Part shown: positions 1-11,256 of the stretch, in pieces
How positions within the stretch are numbered: the first letter of the stretch is position 1
How the letters are laid out: every line of letters starts with the position of its first letter
DNA from: Nansenia antarctica
Lineage: Eukaryota > Chordata > Actinopteri > Argentiniformes > Microstomatidae
Direction of reading: 5' to 3'
DNA length: 64,000 nucleotides
Assembly (NCBI GenBank): GCA_963989245.1
Contig: OZ022347.1
Span: 42,342,303 to 42,406,302 of the forward strand
Notes under the pieces: generated by a model
Database searches by the model: none
Told to the model about the DNA's origin: nothing
What the model saw: only the letters and a program-made list of their open reading frames with translations
Made by a program: the position numbers and the translations under genes

Positions 1-132
1 CCCTGTGTTAGCTAACCCTAACCCTGTGTTTGGACCTTTCACATCGTTGCTTTATCCAATATTTATACACATGAATAATTGTACAGACAGAGAAAAGCAG
101 ATTCATAATTAACCTGGTACTGGGTTATGATG

Positions 133-425
133 CCACTCCTGGTATAATAATAATAACAATAATAGTAATAATAATAATAATACAAGGTCATATACATAAT
201 AATATAATAATAATAGTAATAATAATAATAATAACAATACAAGGTCATATAAATAATACCATAATAATAACTTTTATTTGTATAGCACTTTTCCTGCAAA
301 CGTTGCAGAAGTGCTTTAATCATTATATAATCATAATTTAATTATTTAGTCATTTAAAGGCAATATTAAAAAGATGGGTTTTTAGTCTTGACTTGAACAT
401 ATTTGCTGAGGTTGCATCCCGAATG
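133..425 (-). mobile_element. LINE 3' end (fragment) with ATA-rich tail
   Basis: Read on the minus strand, a short reading frame ends at about 350 with a peptide of the type seen at the C terminus of fish L2/Rex-like LINE ORF2 (serine-arginine-leucine-lysine, then a hydrophobic end). It is followed by the usual 3'UTR end, a GTGCTATACAAATAAAAG motif at about 270-290, then (ATT/ATA)n between 133 and 250. The frame upstream to 664 does not look like LINE and may be unrelated sequence. No TSD was found. This is a family resemblance from memory and weak. Confidence 0.35.
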
Positions 426-924
426 TAAACTGGCAGTGCATATATAGTAGGCCTACTATAAATCAGAGTGTACTTCAAGTCAAGTGCATTTTTAACAGGA
501 GCGTTCCGTCTTTTTAACCTCAGTCCATTGGTGACACATGACTCTGATACACAGCATTGTTCTGGTGTGCTGATCTGGTCACAGCTCATGTTCCTGTAGA
601 GCCGGTGGGTTTGTCTCAAGGTCGGTGTCGGAGCTAGAGGGCACAGAAGGGCCATATTCCACAAAGCTCGATAAAGTTCTAAGCCTCGATAAAGTTCTAA
701 GCCTCGGAAATGTTAGCTTGCGTTCGGTGCCATCAATGTGGCTCAAATAATTCGCTGCTTGGTTGAGCTCCTTCTGAGTCAGATATAATTAGCCTGGTCC
801 CGACCAGGCTAAAACACAGGCTATAGTCATCCGTGCGTCAAAAAAGGCTCACAGGCGGAAACTAAACCCTGAACGAAAGTTCCTCATGTGTCTTTTAGGA
901 AATATTAGTTCCCACTTCACATGA
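426..924. other. No gene seen
   Basis: No coding region can be supported. A 19-bp direct repeat (CTCGATAAAGTTCTAAGC) lies at about 667-704. The ORFs here have no recognisable family. Confidence 0.5.
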
Positions 925-1053
925 GATAGATAGATTAGATAGTTTGACTGTGTGATAGATAGATAATTTGATATTTTGAAAGTGTGATCGATCGATAGAT
1001 AGTTTGATTGTGTGATAGATAACTTGATATTTTGAAAGTGTGATAGATAGATA
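925..1053. repeat. GATA-rich imperfect tandem repeat
   Basis: Alternating blocks of GATAGATAGA and TTTGATATTTTGAAAGTGTGAT recur about three times. This is a degenerate tandem array with a period near 55-60 bp. Confidence 0.7.
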
Positions 1054-1118
1054 AAGAAAAGAGTGTAAAAAAAAAAAAGAAGTAATTGTCTCAACTTGCA
1101 TTGCCGTCATGACAGCGG

Positions 1119-1206
1119 TCTCGCTGGCGTAGTGGTTAAGGCTGCGGACTCGAGTTCCAAAGGTTGCGAGTTCGAGACTTGACTAAGTCATTCATTTTTT
1201 TTTTTT
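1119..1206 (+). ncRNA. tRNA-like sequence (SINE head or tRNA pseudogene)
   Basis: An A-box-like stretch (TGGCGTAGTGGTTAAGGC, about 1125-1142) is followed 20 nt later by a B-box-like stretch (GGTTGCGAGTTCGAG, about 1162-1176). A T-run at 1195-1206 could end Pol III transcription. The A box resembles tRNA-Ser/Leu. The acceptor and T-stem pairings are poor, so a working tRNA is unlikely; a tRNA-derived SINE or tRNA relic fits better. Confidence 0.35.
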
Positions 1207-1357
1207 ACATTTAACCGAAGATTTCATGCAAAGGTTTCAAACACCATTGTAATCGTGTCAGTTCTTGTAAATTAGCTTGCACCATAATTTTATAGCCTAC
1301 AATACTTTTGTAGATGAGATTTTAGATTAGATTCAGACAACGAAATGCAGTAAAAAG

Positions 1358-1446
1358 TGCGCCTGAAGAGGGATTTGAACCACCGATATAAAATGACGAA
1401 TAAATCCTATGGCAGCGGTGGATACCACTAGGCCATTGTGGCGATA
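1358..1446 (-). ncRNA. tRNA-like sequence, minus strand
   Basis: On the minus strand an A-box-like TGGCCTAGTGGTATCCACC (about 1417-1435) is followed by a B-box GGTTCAAATCC (about 1371-1381). The ends CGCC and GGCG can pair only partly. It has the layout of a tRNA-derived Pol III promoter but not a clean cloverleaf. It lies about 180 bp from the other tRNA-like sequence, in opposite orientation. Confidence 0.35.
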
Positions 1447-2451
1447 TGACGGTTTGTAGCCTGCTGCTCATATCACCACAGTAGTAAATATTCATTTATT
1501 AAAATATGAACATATAACAATAACTGGGGCTAGTATGACCTACGCATTTAATCGGTCAGCAATTTCTTGCCAAACCATTTCCCTCGCCTTGTTAATTGCG
1601 GCAGTATTGCACTATTTTACATCTTATTTTTCCGTCTTCATAAAAAATCAATAATTCGGAATGCTGCGCAAATGTAGTACCCCTGCAGAGTGGAGTATCT
1701 TCATTTCGACAGATCGACTCTTCTGGGCTGCGTATGTCTGCGTGCACGCGCCCATATCGAAGATTTGTAAGCCTGTCTTCTGTGAACACTGATGACACAA
1801 GGCTGATCCTCATTCGAGGAATCACCTGAGGCTTGAATACCAATCTCGAGGTCCCTGAGCGCCGCATTTAATTATAGCGCAGCTATATTAAGCCACCGTT
1901 AGTGGAATATGGCCCAGAAGGTCTTGGTGAAGGGAGACTCATTAGTCTGATTTTGTGCTGCTGTTCACGTGTGCTTCTGTTCATGTTTACTGCAGCATGT
2001 TTGTGTTTACGTATTTGTGTTTACCTCAGCGATTATTTGAGAAATAACGTGGCGTTAAAACAGGGAAAGGGCGCTGGGGCCAGTCAGCCTCAACAGATCC
2101 TCAGGAACGGGGGAGGAACACGGGGAGATTCTGAGAGGAAATGCAGATTTAGGGGCGGATCAGCAGCAGTCGGTAGCGTCTTGTATTCCTGCGTATCCCT
2201 GATGAGGCCTGAGGTCGTCATTAAATCTGCTCTCATCGCTTTTCTTTTCATCCCGCTAAAACAATCACCTGCGACTACCTCCATTATTTATGAGGGAAAT
2301 CTGCTGTCCCCCCATAACTTAGTACCAAAAGTTGAGAAAAGGTGTTTTTTTCATAAAAATATGCCAAAAGACAAACTTTTGAGGCAAAGGTTACTTACAG
2401 TACTTCCTCTCTTCGTAGGATAGACCCCTCCGTTCTATCCTCCCTCTGTTC
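1447..2451. other. No gene seen
   Basis: No reading frame here shows a known family or a convincing start. A 173-residue frame at 1902-2423 has no recognisable domain and is treated as chance. Confidence 0.5.
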
Positions 2452-2561
2452 TCTCTCTCTCTCTCTCTCTCTCTCTGAGAGGATACATCCCTCTGTTCTC
2501 TCTCTCTCTCTCTCTGTTCTCTCTCTCTCTCTCACTCTCTCTCTCTCTCTCTCTAGACTGT
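2452..2561. repeat. (CT)n microsatellite
   Basis: Three blocks of CT dinucleotides are separated by short unique spacers with repeated CCCTCTGTTCTC. A further (CT)n block lies at about 2785-2810. Confidence 0.95.
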
Positions 2562-3244
2562 TGTGATGTTTGTAGTGATAAGCCCTTCAGGGACTCTACC
2601 ACTCAACATAAGACGTCTCTTTTTCCTCTTCTTTCTCTCCCTCCTTCCATTTCTTTTGGCTTTCATTTACAGAAGACAGAAAGCTCCCCCCCACCCCTCA
2701 CCCCCCCACACCCCCTCTTTCTGTAATTCAAACCTCTTCTCAGACGCTCGTCTCGAAGGCAAAAGCAGCCCTGTTGGAAGAGCTCTCTCTCTCTCTCTCT
2801 CTCTCTCTCACGGGGGCGTTCAACCTTTTCCTTGACTTCCCCTCGCCTCCTGAGTTTCTCATTTCCAGAAACACTGCGGTCGTCTTTCAGACGTGCAGGG
2901 CCCCGCCGCAAAGAACGGCAGCATCTGAAACCACCATCTCTCCGTCCTTCCCTCCCTCCATCTATCCCTCCTCCCCTCCCTCCCTCCCTCCCCTCCATCC
3001 ATCCCACCACATCAGTCACCATTTCTACTCTGTGCTTCTGACTCTCCATCAATATAGTTCTAGAATACCTCCGTCTGCAATATCACTGTCTGCAATACAC
3101 TATACACACACAATATGTAATGCCCTGCGACTGTACTGTAAGTTACATTTGCTTGTGACCTTCCCTTGTGACCTTCCCTTGTGTCGTTCCCATGTACCTC
3201 CTCTATGTGAAAGCAGTGCCATTATAGACACTGTAGTCCAGGGA

Positions 3245-3380
3245 GGGGGGTATTCCATCAATGTCACTAAAGGAAAAGCTGGGCTTATTTTTGATGACTC
3301 TCCCAAGACTTTCCTCAAAAACATCTGGGTTTATCAAAAATAAGCGTGGATCTTTCTTTAGCACCGATGGAATACCCCCC
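3245..3380. mobile_element. Small MITE with 15-bp terminal inverted repeats
   Basis: GGGGGGTATTCCATC at 3245-3259 is matched by its exact reverse complement at 3366-3380, enclosing 136 bp with no coding capacity. GGGGGTATTCC-type ends occur in short non-autonomous DNA transposons of fish. The superfamily is not certain and no clear TSD longer than 2-3 bp is visible. Confidence 0.6.
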
Positions 3381-3636
3381 TAGTCTGGTGCTTTAGAGGT
3401 GACGTCCCTGCCTCCACCTGAATCAAAATTATCTGTGATGGCGTTCCTAAACCGGCATGTTTAAAGCGTTATTTTGAATTCATATTAGGCCTAAATATCA
3501 GTCCCCAAAAATAATGAGCTGCTTATTATGACTATAACTCATTTCCTGTAAACCCATAATCGGCAAAGACTGGCACATGTTGGCACACACAGTCGAAATT
3601 AACAGATCTTTTATGACACCATCTGGTGATATTATC

Positions 3637-4065
3637 ACTGGGGGAGGGAGGGAGGGAGGGAGGAAGGAGGGAGGGAGGCGGGAGGGAGGGAGGGAGGCGG
3701 GAGGGAGGGAGGGAGGGAGGAAGGAGGCGTAGGGAGGCGGGAGGGAGGGAGGGAGGGAGGAGGAGGAAGGAGGAGGAGGAGGAGGAGGAGGGGAGGGAGG
3801 GAGGGAGGAAGGAGGGAGGCGGGAGGGAGGGAGGGAGGGAGGGAGGAAGGAGGGAGGCGTAGGGAGGCGGGAGGGAGGGAGGGAGGGAGGAGGAGGAAGG
3901 AGGAGGAGGAGGAGGAGGAGGAGGAGGAGGAGGAGGAGGGGAGGGAGGCAGAAGGGCCAGAGAGGGGAGGGAGGGAGGGAGGGAGGGGGAAGGGCCAGAG
4001 AGGGGTGAGGTGGTCCTCTGGGGGAGGGATGGAGGGAGGGAGGGAGGGAGGGAGGAGGAGGAAGG
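3637..4065. repeat. (GGGA)n/(GGA)n purine-rich array
   Basis: Long runs of GGGA, GGA and GGAAGGAGGGAGGC are arranged in at least two higher-order copies (about 3660-3780 and 3795-3910), followed by three copies of GAAGGGCCAGAGAGGGG with flanking GGGA. Long open frames in every phase (poly-Pro/Ser/Leu or Gly/Arg/Glu) are products of the repeat, not genes. Confidence 0.95.
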
Positions 4066-4800
4066 GCCAGAGAGGGGTGAGGTGGTCCTCTGCCAGGTCT
4101 TCTGGCTCGGTGTTGAAGACAGCAGGCAGATGTCCAGAAGATGAACCCTGCGCTGTAACGTCCAGGGACTGCCACGTGTTCACGGCGGCCGTTTAAACCA
4201 CGCTCTGATCACATCTCCCACAGGGAAGAGGAGGAATCACAACACTGTCTTCCACCTGACAGATGGACTCCCTACACTGTAGCAGATACAGTTAAAGTGG
4301 CTTAACGTGTAATTCTCCTCCCATGCGTCTTCTCTCCGGTGGTCTGCCTCCTGTATCCTCCTCCTCCAGCTTGTAACACCGCGTCTGTGTCTCCCTGATC
4401 GCTCTGATAAAAAGTCCCAGTAGATGAATCACACAGTGCAGTGTGAGTTCACGGATGACTCGTGTGATAAGCTGATACATTGGCTCCTACACTGTGAAAG
4501 TAGAACCCTGCGTGTGCTGTGTTAATATGTTAATATGTTAATTGATTTTATTAATGAAGTGCAGCAGACTTGAGGAGACAAACAGACTGATGCCTATCAG
4601 CTGAGCTCTGGGAGTGGACAGTGTGGTGATCTGTCGCTGAGGAGGTCAGACTGGAGATGACAGTCGTCCTGTGGTTTCAGCTGTAGATAACACCGCCGTC
4701 TGCCAACGGATGAACGCGCTTTATTAGGAGGATTTTTAACAAACGATTTAATTACATTTATTCCTGTTCTAGCCCGTAGACGGATTTGATGGTTCAACAA
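4066..4800. other. No gene seen
   Basis: Mixed-composition sequence with no coding region, RNA gene or element end that I can support. Confidence 0.5.
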
Positions 4801-5110
4801 ACACATGTATACACACGCATGCATGCACACACACACACACACAAACACACGTAACCCCCTCCACACCCACACACACACACACACACAAGCACACACACAC
4901 ACACACTCACTATTGTCTATATTTACCAAACACATGTATACACACACATGCAACCCCCTCCACACCCACACACACATGCACACACCTACACACTCACACA
5001 CACATGCACACACCTACACACTCACACTCACTTTTATCTATATTTACCAAACATACACACGCATGCATGCACACACACACACACACACACACATGCAACC
5101 CCCTCCACAC
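4801..5110. repeat. Compound (CA)n array with higher-order copies
   Basis: CA runs alternate with a repeated block (TATCTATATTTACCAAACACATGTATACACAC and CAACCCCCTCCACAC) that recurs about three times, so the array grew by larger duplications as well as by slippage. Confidence 0.9.
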
Positions 5111-5115
5111 ACATT

Positions 5116-5984
5116 TTAATCATTTATTTCTGTCCACATAGAAACAAGTATACAGGGACACAAATACTGAAGGCACAGATGGGATGCATTCACAAACAGA
5201 CATGGACAATGTCTTTCACATACAACAGGACAAGACTCACGGGTACAAGTAACACCGTCTCCGCCATATATGGCGGCTGCCAATAATCGCGGAGACAGAG
5301 CAATACTTGCTGAGCCTTTTTGCTTCTCCCTTGGACATTCCCAGTAGACGTAGTCCTCTGACAACCAATCTGTGCACATGTCCAAGACTGCCAAATATAA
5401 AGACTAATAGCGTACACCTATAGCCTAGCTCTGAGATGGTGTCTACAACCTGCTGGTATTTCATGACCTTAGTCATGAAGGCTTCCTCTAGGCTTATATC
5501 AAAGGTGCATGCTACCTCTAATACAGACACCTCTCTGGACTCTTCATTAACAACAACAACATCTGGTGTGTTAGCAGACAACTGTGAAAAGTGACATTGG
5601 TCATTACAGAAATTGAACATGGATGCATTGACACAAGCATGTGTATACATTTTCACTGTAACTGGGAAGTGGAGTGATATGTCCTTTACTATAAGGCTCA
5701 CAATTCTGTCATGACGTGCTATATACATTCCTTTGTAAACATAACAGCCATTCAAGATATGTGATAGTGTTTCTGTAACCTGTTCTGTGGTGTGGTGCAA
5801 GCAATGAGGAACCTGAGTGGAGGGAAACCAAATAGAGAGGTTGAGTCTGGTAGGAAGGACTTGTAATCTGGCCTTGGTTGTGAATATGACAATGTCCTCA
5901 TCGAGTGCAGTGTTTTTTAGAAAAGAATGGGAAACAGAGTGATCAGCTGTGGGAAGACATGACAGTTTTCCCTGGAGTTTCAGT

Positions 5985-5985
<1 letters not shown>
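5116..5985 (-). mobile_element. R2/R4-group LINE, 3' end
   Basis: A 5'-truncated non-LTR retrotransposon on the minus strand. The coding part is described separately. The 3'UTR is about 120 bp and ends in AATAAATGATTAAAATG at about 5118-5145, before a (CA)n array. The other end is lost at the (CA)n run starting at about 5987. The placement in the R2/R4/NeSL group rests on the C-terminal endonuclease-like domain. Rex6 and related elements of that kind are known from fish. Confidence 0.6.
5237..5985 (-). CDS. LINE ORF C terminus with restriction-like endonuclease (RLE) domain, partial
   Basis: The frame is open from about 5985 down to a stop at 5237, with no start of its own because the element is truncated. 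Near its N-terminal side is a Cys/His cluster (a PHC, then HH, a SHILNGC segment and an RHD) like the zinc-binding motif preceding RLE domains. About 70 residues later comes a PD motif followed 13-14 residues on by Glu in a beta-strand-like stretch (VLEVAC), then a lysine-tyrosine segment (TKVMKY). This PD-(D/E)xK layout is the endonuclease of R2, R4/Rex6, NeSL and Hero LINEs, which cut the target site for reverse transcription. The RT itself is absent. Family knowledge is from memory; the exact clade is uncertain. Confidence 0.6.

Positions 5986-6032
<47 letters not shown>
5986..6032. repeat. (CA)n microsatellite
   Basis: A perfect CA run of about 46 bp that abuts the truncated 5' side of the RLE-type LINE. 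Confidence 0.95.
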
Positions 6033-6036
<4 letters not shown>

Positions 6037-6515
6037 GTCAGCAGTGCTCATTTAAATGTTATGAATAGTTTTCTCAGAATAAACTAGGTGAAGATGTTAT
6101 GGTTGCGTTATGTTATTTTATGGTTTCATTATGAATTCTAGAGACAGTGAAATGACTTAATATTTTCTGTGTGATGCGTTAAAATAAATTGCTTTCAGGG
6201 GTCAACACACAATTCTATATGATGAATATGAGATTGGCCTAAAGATAGAACAAAAAACACAGACTGTTGAAATGCAATTTATTTTTTGATATCTTTAGAG
6301 AGTTTGAATTCCTCCTTACTGTGAATTTCTATGAATATCTAAACAGTATGGAGGCAATCACTGCATTATGTTAAGGGCAAGAGATTACCTGCCATGGCCA
6401 ATAGGGGGCGCTATACCTCTGGCTGTTTGTGAGAGAACTTTTCAAAGGATTATACACGCTTCAGAAATTGAGTTTGTGCGTGTGTGTCTGGGTGTGCTAT
6501 GTATCTTCATAGTGT
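6033..6515. other. No gene seen
   Basis: AT-rich sequence with no supported feature. Confidence 0.5.
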
Positions 6516-6660
6516 GCGTGCGTGTGTGTGTGTGTGTGTGTGTGTTTGAAAGAGATAGAGGGAAAGAGAGAGACGGATCTACAGAGTATGAGAGAGAAGA
6601 CAGAGAGAGAAGACAGACAGAGAGATGATACATAGAGAAGAGAGACAGCTAGAAAGAGTG
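6516..6660. repeat. (TG)n and GA-rich simple repeats
   Basis: A (TG)n run at about 6518-6545 is followed by a GAGA/GACAGA-rich tract. Confidence 0.9.
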
Positions 6661-6800
6661 AAATAGACAACCATAATTATCTGTCTCTTTGGAGCAATTA
6701 TTATTTCATAGTCTAGCTGCTCCTGTGGGTCTGAAGCAGAGGATGTGATCTGTTGGAGTGAGCACTTCTTAAACTGACTCCATCACAACATCATTATCAT

Positions 6801-6806
6801 CAACAA

Positions 6807-6867
<61 letters not shown>

Positions 6868-6872
6868 AATAA
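6801..6872. repeat. (CAA)n array
   Basis: CAACAACAA runs interrupted by ATCAACAACAAC at regular intervals. Confidence 0.9.
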
Positions 6873-6994
6873 CTGCCATCAGCGATCATACGTATTGTTG
6901 CGCAAATTAAATTTGAATTGAAAACCAAGAAACAAACATTACAGTCTCAAGCAATTAGCTCAGCCACATGAGTCCCAGTAGGGAGGCTGGGCGA

Positions 6995-7005
6995 CAGAGA
7001 TACAC

Positions 7006-7042
<37 letters not shown>

Positions 7043-7271
7043 CAGGCTGACTGAGATACACAACACACACACACACACACACACACATCAGGCTGACTGA
7101 GATACACACACACACACACACACATCAGGCTGACTGTGATACACAACACACACATTAATCAGGTTGAAGCTCACATTACACTGCTGAGAGTGTGAGTGTG
7201 TGTGTACCCCAGGCCTGGTGAGAGTGTGTGTGTGTGTGTGTGTGTGTGTGCACCTGTACCCCAACTCTGAT

Positions 7272-7315
<44 letters not shown>

Positions 7316-7439
7316 CCCTGATGAGAGTGTGTGTACCATGGTGTGTGTTTGAGACTGTGCAGAGAGAGGGGAGAGAGAGAGAGTCTGGGTCTCTGATCTA
7401 TTGCTGTGTGTGTGTGCTTATGTGTGTGCATGTGCGGTG

Positions 7440-7470
<31 letters not shown>

Positions 7471-7480
7471 GAGAGGGCCC
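6995..7480. repeat. (CA)n / (TG)n clustered microsatellites
   Basis: Four (CA)n blocks separated by copies of CATCAGGCTGACTGAGATACACA (about 7002-7170) are followed by three (TG)n blocks separated by CCTGTACCCCAACTCTGATGAG-like spacers. The change from CA to TG on the same strand suggests an inverted duplication of a simple-repeat array. Confidence 0.9.
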
Positions 7481-7598
7481 AGCCCTGCAGATCATTAGCA
7501 GACAGGAGCCTCTCTCTCATGCTGAATGAGGTCAGGTTAGATGACGACCTCACATGACCTTTGACCCCGAATCTCCATGAGAGCCCCAGGCAGGCAGA

Positions 7599-7599
<1 letters not shown>

Positions 7600-7654
<55 letters not shown>

Positions 7655-7680
7655 TGTGTGTGTATGTGTGTATGTATGCA
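7600..7680. repeat. (TG)n microsatellite
   Basis: TG run with three TATG interruptions near its end, directly upstream of a LINE fragment. Confidence 0.95.
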
Positions 7681-7683
7681 TAG

Positions 7684-8076
7684 TGATCATGGCAGACCCC
7701 TTCCACCCCGGCCACGGCCTCCTCACCCTGCTTCCCTCTGGAAGAAGGTTGCGGCTGCCTAAGGCACTGAAGGCCCGCCACAGGCTCAGTTTCTACCCCT
7801 CAGCCGCCAGGCTGATAAATGACTCTGGCTTCCCCCTCCCCCCCGCCCCCAAGTCTGCCCAGGACTGAATATGCACTGGACTGACTGTAAAAACTCTGCA
7901 CTGCACTTTATATTGCACTATCCAATGCACTGTTGTCTGTCCTGTGTTGTCCTGTTTTTTGACACGTGAAAAAAGTATAAACGCACTTACTGTAATGTCG
8001 AAGCAAATTCCTATATGTGTATGCATAATGGCAATAAACGTTATCTGAATCTGAATCTGAATCTGAATCTGAATAG
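7684..8076 (+). mobile_element. LINE 3' end with (CTGAAT)n tail
   Basis: A reading frame at 7690-7868 (starting MADPFHPGH, then LLPSGRRLRLP and a YPSAARLINDS segment) matches the C-terminal end of ORF2 typical of fish Rex/CR1-like LINEs, where a histidine-rich start is followed by an LPSGRR motif. After the stop come about 170 bp of 3'UTR, a GCAATAAACG signal at about 8032, and a short repeated tail of ATCTGA units at 8043-8076, the usual 3' end of such elements. The rest of the element is missing. A (TG)n run borders its 5' side. Confidence 0.65.
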
Positions 8077-8088
8077 GCATATGCAAGT

Positions 8089-8089
<1 letters not shown>

Positions 8090-8127
<38 letters not shown>

Positions 8128-8275
8128 CATGTGTGTGTGTGTATGCGTATGCATATGCAAGTGTGTGTGTGTGTGTGCGTGGATGACTGCGCATGCATGT
8201 CTGTGTGTATGTGTGTGTGTGTGTGAGTGAGTGAGTGTGTGCATGCATGACTGTGTGTGTGTGTGTGTGTGTGAA
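8090..8275. repeat. (TG)n compound microsatellite
   Basis: TG runs separated by GCGTGCATG and GCATATGCAAG units. Confidence 0.95.
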
Positions 8276-8305
8276 TCCATAATACCCCCTCCACCTGCAG
8301 GTGGG

Positions 8306-8380
8306 CAGACAGGGTGACCCTCCAGGGCAGCAGACAGGGTGACCCTCCAGGGCAGCAGACAGGGTGACCCTCCAGGGCAG
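8306..8380. repeat. 25-bp minisatellite, three exact copies
   Basis: The unit CAGACAGGGTGACCCTCCAG plus GGCAG repeats at 8306, 8331 and 8356. Confidence 0.95.
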
Positions 8381-8593
8381 CTGGACCTCACCTGGACGGT
8401 GACCCGGGGGTCAGTGCATTAGTCCTGCCTGCAGAGCAGCACTGTATAGACGGGCTCAGGTCAAAGGTCAAGCTGTGTCTCTGTCTCCACATCAGTGAGG
8501 ATTACAGCCCCGATACGAGGGGATCAGGAGAGGCTCTTCAGGAGGCAGGGAGACTCAGAACCACCATCCTCTCCTCTCCACTGCTGCTTTTAT

Positions 8594-9083
8594 CTCTCTC
8601 TCTCTGTGTCTCTGTCTCTCTTTGTGTGTCTCTCTCTCTCTCTTTGTGTCTCTCTCTCTTTGTGTCTCTCTTTCTCTCCGTCTCTGTCTCTCTCTCTCCA
8701 TCTCTCTCTCTCTGTGTCTCCGTCTCTCTTTCTCCTTCTCTCTCTATGTGTCTCTCTCTCCATCTCTCTGTGTCTCTCTCTCTCACTTTCCATCTATGTG
8801 TCTCCTCTCTTTCTCCTTCTCTCTCTCTGTGTATCTCTCTCGCTCTCTCTCTCTGTCTCTGTATCTCTCCTTCTGTCTCTCTCCCTCTCCCTCTCTCTCT
8901 CTCTATCTCTGTATCTCTCTTTCTTTCTCTCTCTCTGTGTCTCTGTCTCTCTTTCTCATTCTCTCTCTCTGTGTCTCTGTCTCTATCTCTCTGTATCTCT
9001 CTTTCTTTCTCTCCCTCTCTCTCTCCCTCCCTCTCTCCCTCCCTCTCCCTCTATCTCTCTCTCCCTCTCTCTCTGTCTGTGTT
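8594..9083. repeat. CT-rich (TCTCTCTGTGTCTC)n tract
   Basis: About 490 bp of TCTC with TGTG, TTTC and ATC interruptions. All three forward frames are open because the repeat lacks stops; the poly-Ser/Leu translations are not genes. Confidence 0.95.
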
Positions 9084-10199
9084 GTGACCAGGCCAAGGTG
9101 TGAAATATGATAACAGCAGGATGTGGCTAACAGGGCAACACTGCGGTGTGCTTCTTCCTCTTAGCGATCTGTCACCTGGGACCTGCATGGCTCCAGTCAC
9201 CTCAGCATTCTAACGCCACTCACAGGAAGTGGAGAGGGCCCAGAACATGCACCGTTGAAACCCGAGCGTCGGTTTTCTGTCTAACAGACAGAAGTGAGAG
9301 AGCAAAAAGGATAATAGCGTGTCCTCCTTTCTTCCTCCACCGTTCTGTTCCCAGCTGAAGGCGTAGGAGTGTTCTGTTGCTTTGTTCAGTCGCTGGTTCT
9401 TTCTTAAGCTTGTTTCAGGTTCAAGGTTTCAAGGTTTACCGGCGCCGTTGTCACTCTATTGCTTAAACAGTTTGTTCCGAAACAGACAGACAGACAGACA
9501 GACGGACAGACAGACAGACCCGGCTGCTTTCAAACTCAACGTCTTTTCTGCTCTCTCTCCTGTAGCTGTCACCCTTGGTGATTTTTGGTGACAGGAAAAA
9601 AGGAAAAGGAAACAGGATGATTTGATGACATGATTTCAGAGGAGGCAGTACTCTGTGAACTCTGTTCAGTTTGTTCTCTTGGAGTGAGTTCTGATTGCTA
9701 GAAGACAACAAAAAAGAACGAGATTCATCCCGGTAACGTTGGCTTGCACCGGTGCAGCGTTTGCACCAGTTGTATTCAGAAGGGGGGGAGGGGGTCGCAG
9801 TAAGCGATTGGAAACATCTTACAGCATGAAATAGTCTTGATTTAGACTTTAAAAAATACCGGTCAAGTACCACCTCACGCCTTTGTTTGATCTGTTTGTT
9901 CTCGTTACCTACAGAACCTGTTCCCTCCAGCTCTGCCCTGAGGGCTGATTCATTTGTTCGTCCTCTGAAAGTGAGTTATTAAAACCACCGCTGCCCTGCA
10001 GCCCCAGAGAAGGAGCAGCTCCTGGAACCAGGCGTTGGAGGTCAGGGGTCGGAGGTCAGGGGTCAGGTGATAAAAATGTGAAACGGTCGTAGAAACAGCT
10101 GCTGAGTGTCGCCAGAGCAGCAACACAAACACAGACGTCCAGATGGATGATGGCTGTCGTCCTCGTCATCATCCCTCCCAGAGGTGCAGGAAGCAGCCC
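9084..10199. other. No gene seen; short (ACAG)n inside
   Basis: No coding region supported. A tetranucleotide (ACAG)n run lies at about 9481-9521. Confidence 0.5.
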
Positions 10200-10946
10200 A
10201 GCCAGGGGGGAGGATGATGCTGTTGAGAGGCAGGCCAGCCAGGGGAGAGGAAGATGCTGTTGAGAGGCAGACCAGCCAGGGGGGAGGATGATGCTGTTGA
10301 GAGGCAGCAGACCAGCCAGGGGGGAGGATGATGCTGTTGAGAGGCAGACCAGCCAGGGGGGAGGATGATGCTGTTGAGAGGCAGACCAGCCAGGGGTGAG
10401 GATGATGCTGTTGAGAGGCAGACCAGCCAGGGAGGAGGATGATGCTGTTGAGAGGCAGACCAGGGGGGAGGATGATGCTGTTGAGAGGCAGGCCAGCCAG
10501 GGGGGAGGATGATGCTGTTGAGAGGCAGACCAGCCAGGTGAGGATGATGCTGTTGAGAGGCAGACCAGGGGGGAGAATGATGCTGTTGAGAAGCAGGCCA
10601 GCCAGGGGTGAGGATGATGCTGTTGAGAGGCAGACCAGGGGGGAGGATGATGCTGTTGAGAGCCAGACCAGCCAGGTGAGGATGATGCTGTTGAGAGGCA
10701 GACCAGGGGTGAGGATGATGCTGTTGAGAGGCAGACCAGGTGAGGATGATGCTGTTGAGAGGCAGGCCAGCCAGGGGTGAGGATGATGCTGTTGAGAGGC
10801 AGACCAGCCAGGGGTGAGGATGATGCTGTTGAGAGGCAGACCAGGGGGGAGGATGATGCTGTTGAGAGGCAGACCAGCCAGGTGAGGATGATGCTGTTGA
10901 GAGGCAGACCAGCCAGGGGTGAGGATGATGCTGTTGAGAGGCAGCG
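10200..10946. repeat. Minisatellite, about 36-bp unit, some 20 copies
   Basis: Units of GAGGATGATGCTGTTGAGAG plus GCAGACCAGCCAGGGG repeat with length variants of about 28, 32 and 36 bp caused by presence or absence of the CAGCC and GGGG parts. The forward translations repeat an MMLLRGRP motif but shift frame between variants, so no protein is proposed. Confidence 0.95.
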
Positions 10947-11129
10947 CTGGTGCCTGGAAACTATTTATTATTCAGCATAAAATCCCAAAGTGGAGAACAG
11001 AGCAGGTTGGCCCTGCGGTACCTGAGTCTCTGGACGTCACCAGAGTTTCCAGGGAGGGAAAAAGAAACAGCTTTTTTCCACTTGAGTGATTCTTCTGTTG
11101 GTGTTGCCGTGCCTGTTCTCTCTGTACAC

Positions 11130-11130
<1 letters not shown>

Positions 11131-11178
<48 letters not shown>

Positions 11179-11256
11179 TACACACACACACACACACACA
11201 CATGGAAACACACACACACACACATGGACACGGACACACGGACACACACACACACC
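11131..11256. repeat. (CA)n compound microsatellite
   Basis: CA runs with GGATACA, TGGAAACA and TGGACACGGACACACGGA interruptions. Confidence 0.95.

Noticed and set aside
1902..2423. 173-residue frame with a hydrophobic start
   Set aside because: No family, no start context, no continuation by splicing; chance length is plausible in this composition.
3498..4183. Long open frames on both strands (Pro/Ser/Leu-rich and Gly/Arg/Glu-rich)
   Set aside because: They arise because (GGGA)n and (GGA)n contain no stops in these frames. No domain, start context or codon pattern supports a gene.
8495..9110. Three overlapping Ser/Leu-rich frames that look like membrane proteins
   Set aside because: Pure CT/TG-rich repeat translation, open in all three frames at once.
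10439..10980. Repeat protein with MMLLRGRP units
   Set aside because: It follows the 36-bp minisatellite; unit-length variants change frame and stops occur, so it is not a protein family.
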